The notes below the pieces were generated by a model. That model was given only the letters and a program-made list of their open reading frames with translations, was not told the origin of the DNA and did no database searches. This document shows positions 43,567 through 52,911 of a DNA stretch of 64,000 bases, piece after piece. How positions within the stretch are numbered: position 1 is the stretch's first letter; every line of letters starts with the position of its first letter. A program made the translations under genes and the position numbers. Source of the DNA: Novosphingobium sp. JCM 18896 (GTDB taxonomy: Bacteria; Pseudomonadota; Alphaproteobacteria; Sphingomonadales; Sphingomonadaceae); NCBI RefSeq assembly GCF_025938095.1, contig NZ_JAPCZF010000013.1, forward strand, positions 1 to 64,000, in the 5' to 3' direction.

Positions 43567-45282
43567 CTACGCAGTCTCGTTCTGGTAGTACGGCATGGCT
43601 ATCTTGCCTTTCGTTGGATCCGCCCCGGCCATCCCGAAGGTTATTGGGTGAACCACATCGCCATCCGTAGCAATGTTGACGCACGCCGGTCCGCCGCTGG
43701 CCACGGCCCGCGCTATCGCGGGGCCAATGTCCTCTAGTCTCTCAACCCGCTCGCCGGCCCCGCCAAGCGCCTTCGCTACGTCCTCGTAGGCCCGGTCGGC
43801 GAGTTCGACCACGACGCGCCTGCCTTCGCCGAATACGAGATCCTGCCCGTTCTTGGACATGGCCCAGCAGGCATTGTTTATGATGACTGTGACGATCGGC
43901 AGGCGGTGGCGGGCCATCGTGTCGAATTCCTGCAAGTGGAACCCGATCGCGCCGTCCCCCGCCAGGAGGAACACGGGTGCTTCCGGCCGCGCGACCGCGG
44001 CCCCGATGGCATAGCCGGGTCCAAAGCCGAGTGTTCCGAGATAGCCGGCGGTGAGATAGGCGCCTGCCCGCGAGGCACGGTTGAGCGGTTCGCACCAGGC
44101 CGTCATTTCGCCGCCATCAACGACAACGGTAGCCTCCGATCCGATCGCCTCGACCACGGCGCGGGCGGCGTGATGAGGGTGAATGCGCCCGCTTGCACAC
44201 TCCGCTGGCGCTGCTGCGAACGGATCGATCGAGCGGACGTTCGCCAAGGCGGCTCCCCAGGCTTCCAACGGGCTCCAGGCCAATTCGGCAGCGAGCCGCT
44301 TGAGCAGCCTGAACGCCTCGGCGCAGTCTGCGACGAGCGCGTTCTCGACAGGAGACATCCGGCCGATCTCGCTCGCTTCGATGTCTATCTGGAGGAGCCT
44401 TGCGTCCTTCGGGATGATCGAGCCGGAACGACCGCCCAGCAGGAGGCCGGCTCTGGCTCCCGCCAGGACGACCAGGTCCGGTCTGGCTCCCCCCGTCATG
44501 GCCAGTGCCGCCAAGGTCCCAGCCGGTCCGCAATAATGAGGGTGATCGCTGGGCAGTAGTCCGTGCGCCTTGCTGTTGGTCACCACGGGAATGCCGGTGT
44601 GGCGTGAGAACTGATCAATCGCGGCGCCCGCTCCGGAGGTGATGCAGCCGGTCCCGCAGACAATGATCGGACGTTCGGCCGAGGCGAGAGCGCGCAGGAA
44701 CTCCTGCGCGGCCTCCACCGAAGGAGATGGGCGGCTTGGTGCCACTCGCTTGTCGCCGATGGGGAACAGCACCCTCGGCACCTCACGAAACATGACGTCG
44801 ATCGGCACCTCGAGGAGCACCGGCCCCGGGCGCCCGCTACCGGCGATGCGGATCGCTTTCTCGAGCAAGTCAGGGATGCGATCACCGGTAGTAACCCTGT
44901 GGGCCCACTTGGTGACCGGAAGGGCCATTTGCAGTTGCACGAACCCGCCTTGCAGCTCGTTGGTCTCCGCCTCGCGCAGCGGCGGGGCGCCGGCAATGTA
45001 CACCACCGGGAGGGCGTTCACGTAGGCACTGGCCATCGCAGTCAGTGCGTTGGTCAGCCCAGGGCCGGCAGTGATGGCGCACACGCCCACGGCTCCGGGC
45101 TCAAGCATTCCGGCAACCTCGGCGGCGTGGCCCGCGGTCGCCTCGTGCCGGGTATCGACAAGGCGGATGCCGAGGTCGTGGCAGCCGATCAAAAAGGGAT
45201 CGAGGTGCCCCCCGTGCAACGTAAATACGTTGCGGATTCCCAGGCGATAGAGACTCTCCGCCAGCAGTGCGCCACCAATCAC
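43567..45282 (-). CDS. ThDP-dependent enzyme, 2-hydroxyacyl-CoA lyase / acetolactate-synthase-like
   Basis: 571 residues with the three domains of the ThDP decarboxylase family. The cofactor Glu is in DTRHEATAGHAAEVAG (Glu47 with this start), and the ThDP/Mg motif is GDGAIGFHLQEFD-TMARHRLP with the downstream NN. LHGGHLDPF near the N-terminus resembles 2-hydroxyacyl-CoA lyases and acetolactate-synthase-like proteins. In an acyl-CoA cluster, cleavage of a 2-hydroxyacyl-CoA to aldehyde plus formyl-CoA is attractive but unproven. I prefer the GTG at 45282, which has GGAGG 5 bp before it and places the Glu at the usual position; a TTG at 45297 is the alternative. Confidence 0.85.
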   Translation of the reverse strand: MIGGALLAESLYRLGIRNVFTLHGGHLDPFLIGCHDLGIRLVDTRHEATAGHAAEVAGMLEPGAVGVCAITAGPGLTNALTAMASAYVNALPVVYIAGAPPLREAETNELQGGFVQLQMALPVTKWAHRVTTGDRIPDLLEKAIRIAGSGRPGPVLLEVPIDVMFREVPRVLFPIGDKRVAPSRPSPSVEAAQEFLRALASAERPIIVCGTGCITSGAGAAIDQFSRHTGIPVVTNSKAHGLLPSDHPHYCGPAGTLAALAMTGGARPDLVVLAGARAGLLLGGRSGSIIPKDARLLQIDIEASEIGRMSPVENALVADCAEAFRLLKRLAAELAWSPLEAWGAALANVRSIDPFAAAPAECASGRIHPHHAARAVVEAIGSEATVVVDGGEMTAWCEPLNRASRAGAYLTAGYLGTLGFGPGYAIGAAVARPEAPVFLLAGDGAIGFHLQEFDTMARHRLPIVTVIINNACWAMSKNGQDLVFGEGRRVVVELADRAYEDVAKALGGAGERVERLEDIGPAIARAVASGGPACVNIATDGDVVHPITFGMAGADPTKGKIAMPYYQNETA

Positions 45283-45751
45283 AGGAGCCTCCGTCAACTT
45301 TCTGCATACATATGCATAATTAGGAGTCCGTTAGAGAAGCTCAGTCGAGATTCGTCAAGCGCGATGCCGTGAAGCCCGGCAATGCCTCACACTGGCCCAT
45401 CTATCCATGTACGAGATCAGGGGTGACTGACACGCTGTGGAAGCACGGTTCTCGGGCCATTCAGCTCAGCAGCGAGTGGCGGAAACCGGTTCAGGCAGCG
45501 GCTCGCACGCGTCACAACCGGGCGGCGGCGCCACGCCGTTTCAGACGTGCGACCGACTGCCTTGCGATCAAAACTAAAACGTATTGCATTTTGTTTGATT
45601 ATGGCCATGCTATGCAAAATCCATGGCAGAGAGTCGCTGTCGATGGCCGCGCGGTGGATGAGAGATGCAGGCGGAGCGAGTCCGTCAAAATCATTGAGCT
45701 TTGGCCGGTGCATGGCGCGCGGTCGGATCGAGTCTGGAAAGGAACAAGCAA
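45283..45751. promoter_or_regulatory. 469-bp divergent region with palindrome and AACG-TA-TTGCA element
   Basis: Lies between the ThDP enzyme and the second amidohydrolase. TGCATA-CA-TATGCA at 45303-45316 is a perfect inverted repeat 21 bp before the ThDP enzyme start. AACGTATTGCATTTTGT at 45578-45594 matches AACGCCTTGCATTTTGT at 60165-60181. GGAAAGGAA at 45736-45744 sets the amidohydrolase GTG start. Open frames across the region have no recognisable protein features and I call no gene. Confidence 0.5.
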
Positions 45752-47029
45752 GTGGCAGAGGATGACGCAAAATTCAGCTTTGGAGCTGAGCTCGGAGTTG
45801 ATGAGACCCAGGTTGGAGGTTGGCTGGTCGGCGCGTTTGCCGATGGCGGCGTCATCAAGCCTGGCGTCGAACTGAATGGGACGAGCGAACTCACCGACGG
45901 CATCAAGATCGTCGATGTGGATTCCCACTTCTCCGAGAAGCCGGATCTCTGGACCGCGAGGCTTCCCGCCGGGATGAAGGACCGCGCTCCGTACATGAAG
46001 CGCGAAGGCCGCATGGACTACTGGTTCATCGGTGACAAACTCATCTCCCCAGGCGGTGCTTCCGTCATCGACAAGAACCGCGATAAGACGCTGGGTCGGC
46101 TAAGTCTTCCGACGATGGAGCAAATGCATCCTGGTGCCTACGACGTGGATGCGCGCCTCGCCTTCATGGACGACCTGGGGATCCATTCGCAGATCTGCTA
46201 TCCGAACGGTTTCGCATCCTCTTCGGTGAGCTTGTTGAACTGGGTCGACAAGGAATTCGCCGAAGTCCTGCTCAAGGTCTACAACGACGACCGCGGCGAT
46301 GCCCAGAAGCAGTCCGGAAATCGCCTGCTCCCGATGGCGCTGCTGCCGGTGTGGGACAGCAAGGCCATGGGCAAGGAGGCTCTGCGCTGCGTCGAAGAGT
46401 ATGACGTCAAGGGATTCAACCTTCCCGATCGGCCAGAGCAGTTCGGCCTGCCGACGTTCAACGACGACCATTGGGCGCCCCTGTTCGAGCTGTGCAACGA
46501 CAAGGGGATACCGATCAACTTCCACATCGCGACGGGTGGGATCGACGGCTTCGGCATCACCTGGAAGGACCTCGACTTCCAGAAGAAGCTCGCGGTCGGA
46601 TCAATGCTGTTTTATATCGGCAACGCGGCGACTTTGGGCAATTTCATCGTCAGCGGCGTGCTCGACAAGTACACCAAGCTGAAGATCGTGTCGGTCGAAA
46701 GTGGGATCGGCTGGATCCCCTTCCTGCTGGAAGCGCTCGAATACCAAATCGACGAGATGATGCCCGATTACAAAATGGATCGGCGTCCGGTCGAGTACTT
46801 CCGCGATCAGATGTTCGCCTCGTTCTGGTTCGAGAAGGTGGCCCCATCCAAGATGCTGGATCTCATCGGACCGGACAACGTCATGTTCGAAACCGATTTC
46901 CCGCATCCGACGGCGCTTTATCCGGATCCGCAAGCACATCTGACCGAGGTTCTAGCTGACCTCGACAAGTCCGTCGTTCGCAAGATCCTCCAGGAAAATG
47001 CGCAGCGCTGCTACAATCTCGATCTTTGA
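45752..47029 (+). CDS. Amidohydrolase 2 family protein (copy 2)
   Basis: 425 residues. VDVDSHFSEKPDLW carries the metal DxH motif, INFHIATGG a later His and ETDFPHPTA the Asp. It is about 35 residues longer at the N-terminus than the paralogue at 32882 but matches it across the barrel (VESGIGWxPF, PxEYFxxQ). Family reactions include decarboxylation of hydroxylated aromatic acids and C-C or lactone hydrolysis. It is the first gene of the long + strand run, and a strong hairpin after it may limit read-through. Confidence 0.9.
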   Translation: MAEDDAKFSFGAELGVDETQVGGWLVGAFADGGVIKPGVELNGTSELTDGIKIVDVDSHFSEKPDLWTARLPAGMKDRAPYMKREGRMDYWFIGDKLISPGGASVIDKNRDKTLGRLSLPTMEQMHPGAYDVDARLAFMDDLGIHSQICYPNGFASSSVSLLNWVDKEFAEVLLKVYNDDRGDAQKQSGNRLLPMALLPVWDSKAMGKEALRCVEEYDVKGFNLPDRPEQFGLPTFNDDHWAPLFELCNDKGIPINFHIATGGIDGFGITWKDLDFQKKLAVGSMLFYIGNAATLGNFIVSGVLDKYTKLKIVSVESGIGWIPFLLEALEYQIDEMMPDYKMDRRPVEYFRDQMFASFWFEKVAPSKMLDLIGPDNVMFETDFPHPTALYPDPQAHLTEVLADLDKSVVRKILQENAQRCYNLDL

Positions 47030-47037
47030 TTGACGGT

Positions 47038-47074
47038 GAGAGCTGTTGGCCTGCCGAGGCAGCCAGCAGCTCTC
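47038..47074 (+). terminator. Strong hairpin after amidohydrolase gene
   Basis: GAGAGCTGTTGGC (47038-47050) pairs with GCCAGCAGCTCTC (47062-47074) with one wobble pair, and an inner TGCC/GGCA extends the stem. It begins 9 bp after the stop codon. No U-tract follows, so it may act as an attenuator or mRNA stabiliser rather than a full terminator. Confidence 0.6.
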
Positions 47075-47199
47075 GTTCGCTGCAAGGGCACTCTCGCGCT
47101 CATTGCATGCGGCGACGGCTCCAATGGAACGGCAGAGGACGTTGCGCTGGGCGGTGACCCCGCCCGCACGACCATCCATTGCCCTCAAGCGACGGTGGA

Positions 47200-48366
47200 A
47201 TGATGTACCCGGGTGACGCGCATATCGTCGGAATTTACGAGCACCCCGTCCGCAAGGCGGAGGGCATCTCCCTGGCGCAGCTGCATGCCGATGTGGCGCG
47301 CGGTGCGCTCGAGGACGCCGGGCTGAGCGTTTCGGACGTCGACGGCTACTTCTGTGGCGCGGACGCACCTGGTATCGGCGCGTTGACCATGGCCCAGTAC
47401 ATGGGGTTGCGGCTGCGCTACACCGACAGCACTGAAACGGGCGGATCGAGCTACATCGGCCATGTCCATCATGCCGCCCTGGCCATCGCCGCGGGTAAGT
47501 GCAACGTCGCGCTGATCACGTGCGCCGACAATCAGGTGGCCAGCAGGAAATTTATCGGACTCGGCGGCGTCGACTGGCGCGGCGCACCGGAACAGCCCTT
47601 CGAGGACGGTTACCTTATGGGTCCCCCGGCGCTCTACGGGATGGTCGCTCAGCGGCACATGTACGAATTCGGCACCACCTCGGAGCAGCTGGCGTGGGTC
47701 AAGGTGGCAGCGTCGCACCATGCCCAGCACAACCCGAATGCCCTGCTGCGCAATGTGGTGACGGTGGATGAAGTACTGGCGTCGCCCTATGTCGCTGCGC
47801 CCCTGCGGCGGCTCGATTGCTGTGTTATGAGCGACGGCGGTGGCGCTATCGTGCTGGCCAGGCCCGAGATTGCTAGCAGTCTCGCCAGACCGAAAGTTCG
47901 CCTGCGTGGTGCCGGCGAGGCGGTTAAGCACAATGCCGGCGGAAAGGTCGACCTCAGCTATTCGGCCGGCCGCCAGTCAGGTACCGCAGCCTTTGCGGAG
48001 GCGGGGATCACGCCGGCGGATATCCGCTACGTCTCGCTCTACGACAGCTTCACCATCACCGTGATCATGCAGCTCGAGGACCTCGGTTTCTGCGCGAAGG
48101 GCGAGGGCGGACGCTTCGTGGCCGACGGCAATCTTATCTCCGGAAGCGGGCGGTTGCCGTTCAACACGGATGGGGGCGGATTGTGCAACAACCATCCCGG
48201 CAATCGCGGGGGCATCACCAAAGTGCTCGAAGCGGTGCGGCAATTGCGGGGCGAGGCGCACCCGGCGGTGCAGGTCGCGGATTGCTCGCTGGCTCTGGCA
48301 CACGGCACCGGCGGGTCGCTCGCCGGCTATCATGGTTCCGCAACCGCAATTCTCGAAAGGGTTTGA
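47200..48366 (+). CDS. Thiolase-fold lipid-transfer/aldolase-type protein (Ltp2-like, second copy)
   Basis: 388 residues. SCP-x/thiolase-like fold with LCNNHPGNRGGITKVLEAVRQLRG near the C-terminus. At the nucleophile position, 17 residues before the AAG glycine, the sequence TGGSSYIGH has Gly, so there is no acylating Cys. The DUF35 partner starts 5 bp after the stop. As with the pair at 28955-30531, a retro-aldolase role is more likely than thiolysis (inference). The start is one of two tandem ATGs, 47200 or 47203. Confidence 0.85.
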   Translation: MMYPGDAHIVGIYEHPVRKAEGISLAQLHADVARGALEDAGLSVSDVDGYFCGADAPGIGALTMAQYMGLRLRYTDSTETGGSSYIGHVHHAALAIAAGKCNVALITCADNQVASRKFIGLGGVDWRGAPEQPFEDGYLMGPPALYGMVAQRHMYEFGTTSEQLAWVKVAASHHAQHNPNALLRNVVTVDEVLASPYVAAPLRRLDCCVMSDGGGAIVLARPEIASSLARPKVRLRGAGEAVKHNAGGKVDLSYSAGRQSGTAAFAEAGITPADIRYVSLYDSFTITVIMQLEDLGFCAKGEGGRFVADGNLISGSGRLPFNTDGGGLCNNHPGNRGGITKVLEAVRQLRGEAHPAVQVADCSLALAHGTGGSLAGYHGSATAILERV

Positions 48367-48371
48367 AGCGT

Positions 48372-48764
48372 ATGACCGCCGCTGTCCAACTGCCTTCGGC
48401 ACCCGAGATCTGGCCTGAAGCGGTACCCTACTGGCAGGGGGCCGCCGACGGCGTCCTGATGCTCATGCGCTGCCTGGCGTGCGAAGAACACTACGTACAT
48501 CCGCGCCCGTTTTGCCCCCATTGCGGCAGCAACCGTACCGAGTGGCGAGAGGCCCAGGGCAGCGGCACGATCTACACCTTCACTATCACCGAGCGCGCCC
48601 CGGTCTTCAAGGTGCCGGCCATGGTGGAGCTCGCCGAAGGGCCGATCATGATGACCGCGATCGTTGATTGCGAGCCCGCTGAGGTCAAAATCGGTCAGCC
48701 CGTGATGGTGTCATTCTGTCCGACAGATGGCGGTGCGCCGCTGCCTGTCTTCCGGCCCGCCTAA
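48372..48764 (+). CDS. DUF35 Zn-ribbon/OB-fold protein (second copy)
   Basis: 130 residues. Zn-ribbon Cys34-x2-Cys37-x10-Cys48-x2-Cys51, the same spacing as the first copy, then an OB-fold (GSGTIYTFTITERAP... IMMTAIVDCEPAEVKIG). Expected partner of the preceding thiolase-fold protein, binding the acyl-CoA. The order is reversed compared with the first pair (thiolase first here). ATG at 48372. Confidence 0.88.
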   Translation: MTAAVQLPSAPEIWPEAVPYWQGAADGVLMLMRCLACEEHYVHPRPFCPHCGSNRTEWREAQGSGTIYTFTITERAPVFKVPAMVELAEGPIMMTAIVDCEPAEVKIGQPVMVSFCPTDGGAPLPVFRPA

Positions 48765-48794
48765 CGGCGGCCGCGTGGCTGACAGGACAGGTAG

Positions 48795-50549
48795 ATGAGC
48801 GCCCATCCCGCCAGGCTCGATGTTTCCACCCTGCTGGTGCAGATCGAACATACGCCAGGGATAGACCGGCTGCGTTCGCTTGACGGGGCGATCGGCAGTG
48901 CCGACGCTGAACTGACGGCTGCCATTTTGGAGCAGGCGGCGGATTTTTGCGCGGGCCAGATTGCACCGATCAATTCGGATGCAGACCGGCAGGGTTGTCG
49001 CCTGAACGACGGCCGGGTGACGGTGCCAACAGCGTTTGCCCCTGCGTGGGACGCCTACGTCAAGCTTGGCTGGCCCATGCTGGACCTGCCCGAAGAGATT
49101 GGCGGGCAAGGGCTGCCGCTGTTCCTCTCCTCGACGGTGCAGCAATTGCTCGACGGCTCTTGTGCCGCGTTCGGAATGCTGCCGGTGCTGGTACGATCGG
49201 CGGCGCGGCTCATCCATGCCCACGGATCGAAGGCCATGCGCGCGGAATGGCTGCCGCATCTGGTGTCCGGGGAGTGGGCGGCCACGATCTGCATCTCGGA
49301 AGCCGACGCCGGGTCCGACGCATCGCGGGCACGGGCGGCGGCAGTGGCTAACGACGATGGCAGCTGGTCGGTTACGGGCGAAAAAATGTGGATCAGCTTT
49401 GGCGATCACGACCTGTGCCCCCGCATTGGCCACTGTGTCCTGGCCCGCACCCAAAGCGGGCTCAGCCTCTTTCTCGTGCCGGACACGCTCGGCGACGGTA
49501 CCCGCAATTCGGTCTCCGTGCGGCGCATCGAGCACAAGCTGGGTCTACATGGTTCGCCGACGTGCGCCCTAGGGCTTGAGCGCGCGAAAGGCTGGTTGAT
49601 CGGCAAGGAGGGACGCGGCCTCTCTCAGCTGTTCGTCATGATCGTCAACATGCGGCTGTGTGTCGGCGCCCAAGGTTTGGGCCTGGGGGCAACCGCCGTG
49701 CAGGTCGCGCGTGCGTATTCCAGCGAGCGACGCCAGGGTGGCCCGCCCGGCCTCCGCCCCGTAACGATCGACCGGCACCCGGACGTCCAGCGTCAGTTGC
49801 TCGAGATGATCTCAAAGCTCGAGGTCTTGCGCGGGCTCGGTCTTCTGCTCGGCGTGCAGGCAGATCTCGCCCGCCATGATCCGGACCAGCGGCAGCGTGA
49901 AGACGCTGCCGCGCTCGTCGCGTTTCTTCTGCCGATCTACAAGACCCTGGCCGGAGGGGCCGGGTTTGAGCTTGCCAGCGACGCCATTCAGGTTTTGGGC
50001 GGCGCCGGATACACCGATGAATGGCCTGTGGAGCAGGCCCTGCGCGACGGACGGGTTGCCACCATTTATGAGGGCACCACCGGGATGCAGGCACTCGATC
50101 TGCTGCATCGCCGCCTGTGGCACGACGGAGCAGCCGGCCTTGCCGGGCTCTTGACTATGGTCCGCAACGATCTGGCTGGGCGCAGTGACGATCCGGCCAT
50201 GGCCGCGCTGGAAGGTTGCGCCATCCTCGAACGGGCGGCTGTCCGTCTCGAGGGACTGCGGGACGATCCCCCGAAAGCAGAGGCGGGTGCAACGGCCTTC
50301 CTAGAGCTCGCCGGGCTGGCGACGCTCGGGTGGATCGCGGCGCGGCTCTGCGTCATAGCCGGGGAAGGTGATGCGGCGCGTGAACTGCGGGTCGCCGGCG
50401 TGTGGTTCTCGCGCGATCTGGTAGTGCGGTGCACCGGGCTCGAGCACAGGATCGCCGCCGACGCTGCTTGCCGTGAGTTGTTCGAGAGCCTGTCCGGCCA
50501 TCTCGAACCCGCGTCAGCCGTGAGACCGGGGGTATCCGCCAATGCTTGA
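48795..50549 (+). CDS. Long-type acyl-CoA dehydrogenase (DmdC-like architecture)
   Basis: 584 residues, same long architecture as the enzyme at 12110. CISEADAGSDASRARA in the middle domain, VLGGAGYTDEWPVEQALRDGR in the C domain, and the catalytic Glu in ATIYEGTTGMQALDLLHRR. A C-terminal helical extension of about 130 residues follows. It should desaturate an acyl-CoA. Its stop overlaps the ATG of the fused ACAD, so the two are translationally coupled. Confidence 0.9.
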   Translation: MSAHPARLDVSTLLVQIEHTPGIDRLRSLDGAIGSADAELTAAILEQAADFCAGQIAPINSDADRQGCRLNDGRVTVPTAFAPAWDAYVKLGWPMLDLPEEIGGQGLPLFLSSTVQQLLDGSCAAFGMLPVLVRSAARLIHAHGSKAMRAEWLPHLVSGEWAATICISEADAGSDASRARAAAVANDDGSWSVTGEKMWISFGDHDLCPRIGHCVLARTQSGLSLFLVPDTLGDGTRNSVSVRRIEHKLGLHGSPTCALGLERAKGWLIGKEGRGLSQLFVMIVNMRLCVGAQGLGLGATAVQVARAYSSERRQGGPPGLRPVTIDRHPDVQRQLLEMISKLEVLRGLGLLLGVQADLARHDPDQRQREDAAALVAFLLPIYKTLAGGAGFELASDAIQVLGGAGYTDEWPVEQALRDGRVATIYEGTTGMQALDLLHRRLWHDGAAGLAGLLTMVRNDLAGRSDDPAMAALEGCAILERAAVRLEGLRDDPPKAEAGATAFLELAGLATLGWIAARLCVIAGEGDAARELRVAGVWFSRDLVVRCTGLEHRIAADAACRELFESLSGHLEPASAVRPGVSANA

Positions 50550-52902
50550 ACTCGACCTGGTCCTCGAACCTGAGGAAGCTGCTTTTCAGGCGCGTGTCCG
50601 GCGCTTTCTCGCCGAGAAATTCACGCCTGAACTTCGCCGCGAAGCAGAGCTCCAAACGGGCGTCTTCGCCCATGGGGACCTGGCCGCCAAATGGCACCGA
50701 ATCCTCTATGAGGCGGGTTGGATCGCGCCCGGCTGGCCTGAAGAATATGGTGGCGCCGGATTTACCGCCACGCAGAAGTACATCTTCGACCAGGAGTGCG
50801 CCCGCGCGGGTACGCCCGACTTGCCGGTGGCGGGAATTCGCTTGTGCGGCCCGGTGCTCATAGAGTTCGGCACCCCTGACCAGAAGGACCGCTTCCTTCC
50901 CCGTATTCTGTCGGGTGAGCACGTGTGGTGCCAAGGTTATTCGGAACCCCAAGCCGGGTCGGATCTGGCCGCCCTGGAGTGCCGGGCCGTGCGCGACGGA
51001 GATCACTACATCGTCTCAGGCCAGAAGGTCTGGACCACCCACGCCCAGTTCGCGGACTGGATATTCGTCCTCGTGCGCACATCCCGTGAGGGGCCACGCC
51101 AGGCCGGGATAAGCTTCCTGCTGGTGCCGATGGACGCACCGGGAATGACCGTTCGACCGATCATCTCGATGTCCGGGGAGCATGAGATGAACGAAGTTTT
51201 CTTCGACGCTGTGCGGGTGCCGGTGGAGAACCTTGTGGGTGAAGAGAACCAGGGCTGGAAGGTCGCCAAATTTCTGCTCGTGAACGAGCGGGGCAGCGGC
51301 TCGGCGGCGGCATACCTCAGGAACGCCTTGGGCATGCTGGACAAGATCGTCGAGCCCGATGGGCCATTCGGGGCGAACGCGTCCGACCCCGCCTTCGCTC
51401 GCCAGCGCGCGCAAATCGAGATCGAGATCGCTGCCTTGGAACAGTCGGAGCACAGCCAGCTCGAAGCCATGCGCCAGGGTGGAAGCGGGGCGGACGACAG
51501 TCTTGCGTCGATCCACAAGTTGCACGTCAGCAGCCTCATGCAGGCGATTACCGAGCTGGAGGTGGATGCGATCGGCGAATACGCGCAGATCTATCAAGGC
51601 GAGGTCTTGTTCGGTGGGAGCGAGCCGTCCTCACACGTACCCCGGCGCGCCGCGACGCCTGTGGCCCATTACCTCAATATGCGCGCGATCAGCATTTTCG
51701 GGGGCTCCAGCGAGATCCAGCGAAATATCCTCACGCGCACGGCCCTGGGCCTAACGACCGCTTCGATTACAATGGATGACGAACAGTCGGAGCTGCTCGC
51801 TTCGGTCGAGAACCTCGTGGAGCGCGTGCTTGTCGACAAGCATGAAGGCCTGTGCGGACGGGAATTCTCCCGTGAGGCATGGCATTTGCTCGGAGGTGAA
51901 CTGGGGCTGCTTGCAGTAGGTCTGCCTGACGAGCTCGGCGGGATGGGCGGGTCTCACCATGCGCACGCAATCGTTCTGGAAGCATTCGGCCGCCATCTGG
52001 TGTCTCAGCCCTACCTTTCCAGCGTGGTAGCGGCTTCGCAGTTGCTCGACGCCGCGAAGCCTGAACATACGCTGCTGCTGTCGTCCGCCGGGCGCGGGGA
52101 AGCGATCATCGTTCCGGCGTTGAGTGACGGCCCAGGCGACCAGGACATGAGTGGGAGAGCCTTGATCGCAGCTGTCGGCGGTGACGGCTTTGTGCTGAAT
52201 GGGGTGAAGGCGCTGGTTCGCGATGCGGCGCTCGCGGATCAGTTTGTCGTGCTCGCGCGAACGCAGGAGTTGGGAGGGGGAGAGCACGTTTTGTTGCTTG
52301 TTCCCGCCAGGGCGGCCGGTTTGGCGCGTGAAGACTTCAGCTTGATCGATCAAGCAACGGCGAGCCACCTTCGCTTCGAGAACGTGCACGTCGGCAGTTC
52401 CGCTCTGATCGCGTCCGGGACCGAGGCGCTTCGCCGGGCGTGCAGCGCGGTGAACTCAGCGGTGGTCGGGGTCTGCGCCGAAGCCGTCGGCGTAATGAAG
52501 GCCATGCACGCACAGACCGTGGAGTTTGCCCGGCAGCGGGTCCAGTTCGGCAGACCGATCGCTGAGTTCCAGGTGCTGCAACACCGAATGGTCGACATGC
52601 TCGTCGCCATCGAGCAGGCCGAGAGCATCACGCGATTGGCTCGGAACAAGCTTGGGGGGGCGGACGCTACCTTGGCCGCTTCCGCGTCTATGGCGCTCGT
52701 CGCCAAGGTCTGTCGATCGGTTGCACAAGACGCCGTCCAGATCCACGGCGCGATCGGGATCGCCAATGAGACGCCGATCAGCCGCTATTTCCGCCGCGGG
52801 TTGGCGATTGAAAAGCAGTTCGGCGGCAGAAACTATCACCTCATGCGTTATTCGCAGGAAACCGCTCAGCGGCGTACGCTTGCAGCGCCAGCTTCAGCAT
52901 AG
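50542..52902 (+). CDS. Fused tandem acyl-CoA dehydrogenase (two ACAD domains, FadE34-like layout)
   Basis: 786 residues, twice the size of a normal ACAD. The first domain, about residues 1-408, has SEPQAGSDLAALECRAV, HEMNEVFFDAVRVP and the C-terminal IFGGSSEIQRNILTR. The second, about 412-786, has LGLLAVGLPDELGGMG, a degenerate middle domain, FARQRVQFGRPIAEFQVLQHR and QIHGAIGIANETPISRYFRR, but no GGTxEI-type end. This resembles FadE34-like fusions and the alpha2beta2 FadE26-FadE27 type known in actinobacterial steroid side-chain oxidation, where one half is non-catalytic. It is likely to act on a bulky cyclic or branched acyl-CoA (inference). Confidence 0.88.
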   Translation: MLELDLVLEPEEAAFQARVRRFLAEKFTPELRREAELQTGVFAHGDLAAKWHRILYEAGWIAPGWPEEYGGAGFTATQKYIFDQECARAGTPDLPVAGIRLCGPVLIEFGTPDQKDRFLPRILSGEHVWCQGYSEPQAGSDLAALECRAVRDGDHYIVSGQKVWTTHAQFADWIFVLVRTSREGPRQAGISFLLVPMDAPGMTVRPIISMSGEHEMNEVFFDAVRVPVENLVGEENQGWKVAKFLLVNERGSGSAAAYLRNALGMLDKIVEPDGPFGANASDPAFARQRAQIEIEIAALEQSEHSQLEAMRQGGSGADDSLASIHKLHVSSLMQAITELEVDAIGEYAQIYQGEVLFGGSEPSSHVPRRAATPVAHYLNMRAISIFGGSSEIQRNILTRTALGLTTASITMDDEQSELLASVENLVERVLVDKHEGLCGREFSREAWHLLGGELGLLAVGLPDELGGMGGSHHAHAIVLEAFGRHLVSQPYLSSVVAASQLLDAAKPEHTLLLSSAGRGEAIIVPALSDGPGDQDMSGRALIAAVGGDGFVLNGVKALVRDAALADQFVVLARTQELGGGEHVLLLVPARAAGLAREDFSLIDQATASHLRFENVHVGSSALIASGTEALRRACSAVNSAVVGVCAEAVGVMKAMHAQTVEFARQRVQFGRPIAEFQVLQHRMVDMLVAIEQAESITRLARNKLGGADATLAASASMALVAKVCRSVAQDAVQIHGAIGIANETPISRYFRRGLAIEKQFGGRNYHLMRYSQETAQRRTLAAPASA

Positions 52903-52911
52903 GCGAGATCG

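Noticed and set aside
45369..45875. Possible small gene in the 469-bp divergent region
   Set aside because: The translation is Arg/Ala-rich, has no domain, overlaps the amidohydrolase gene and lacks a ribosome site.
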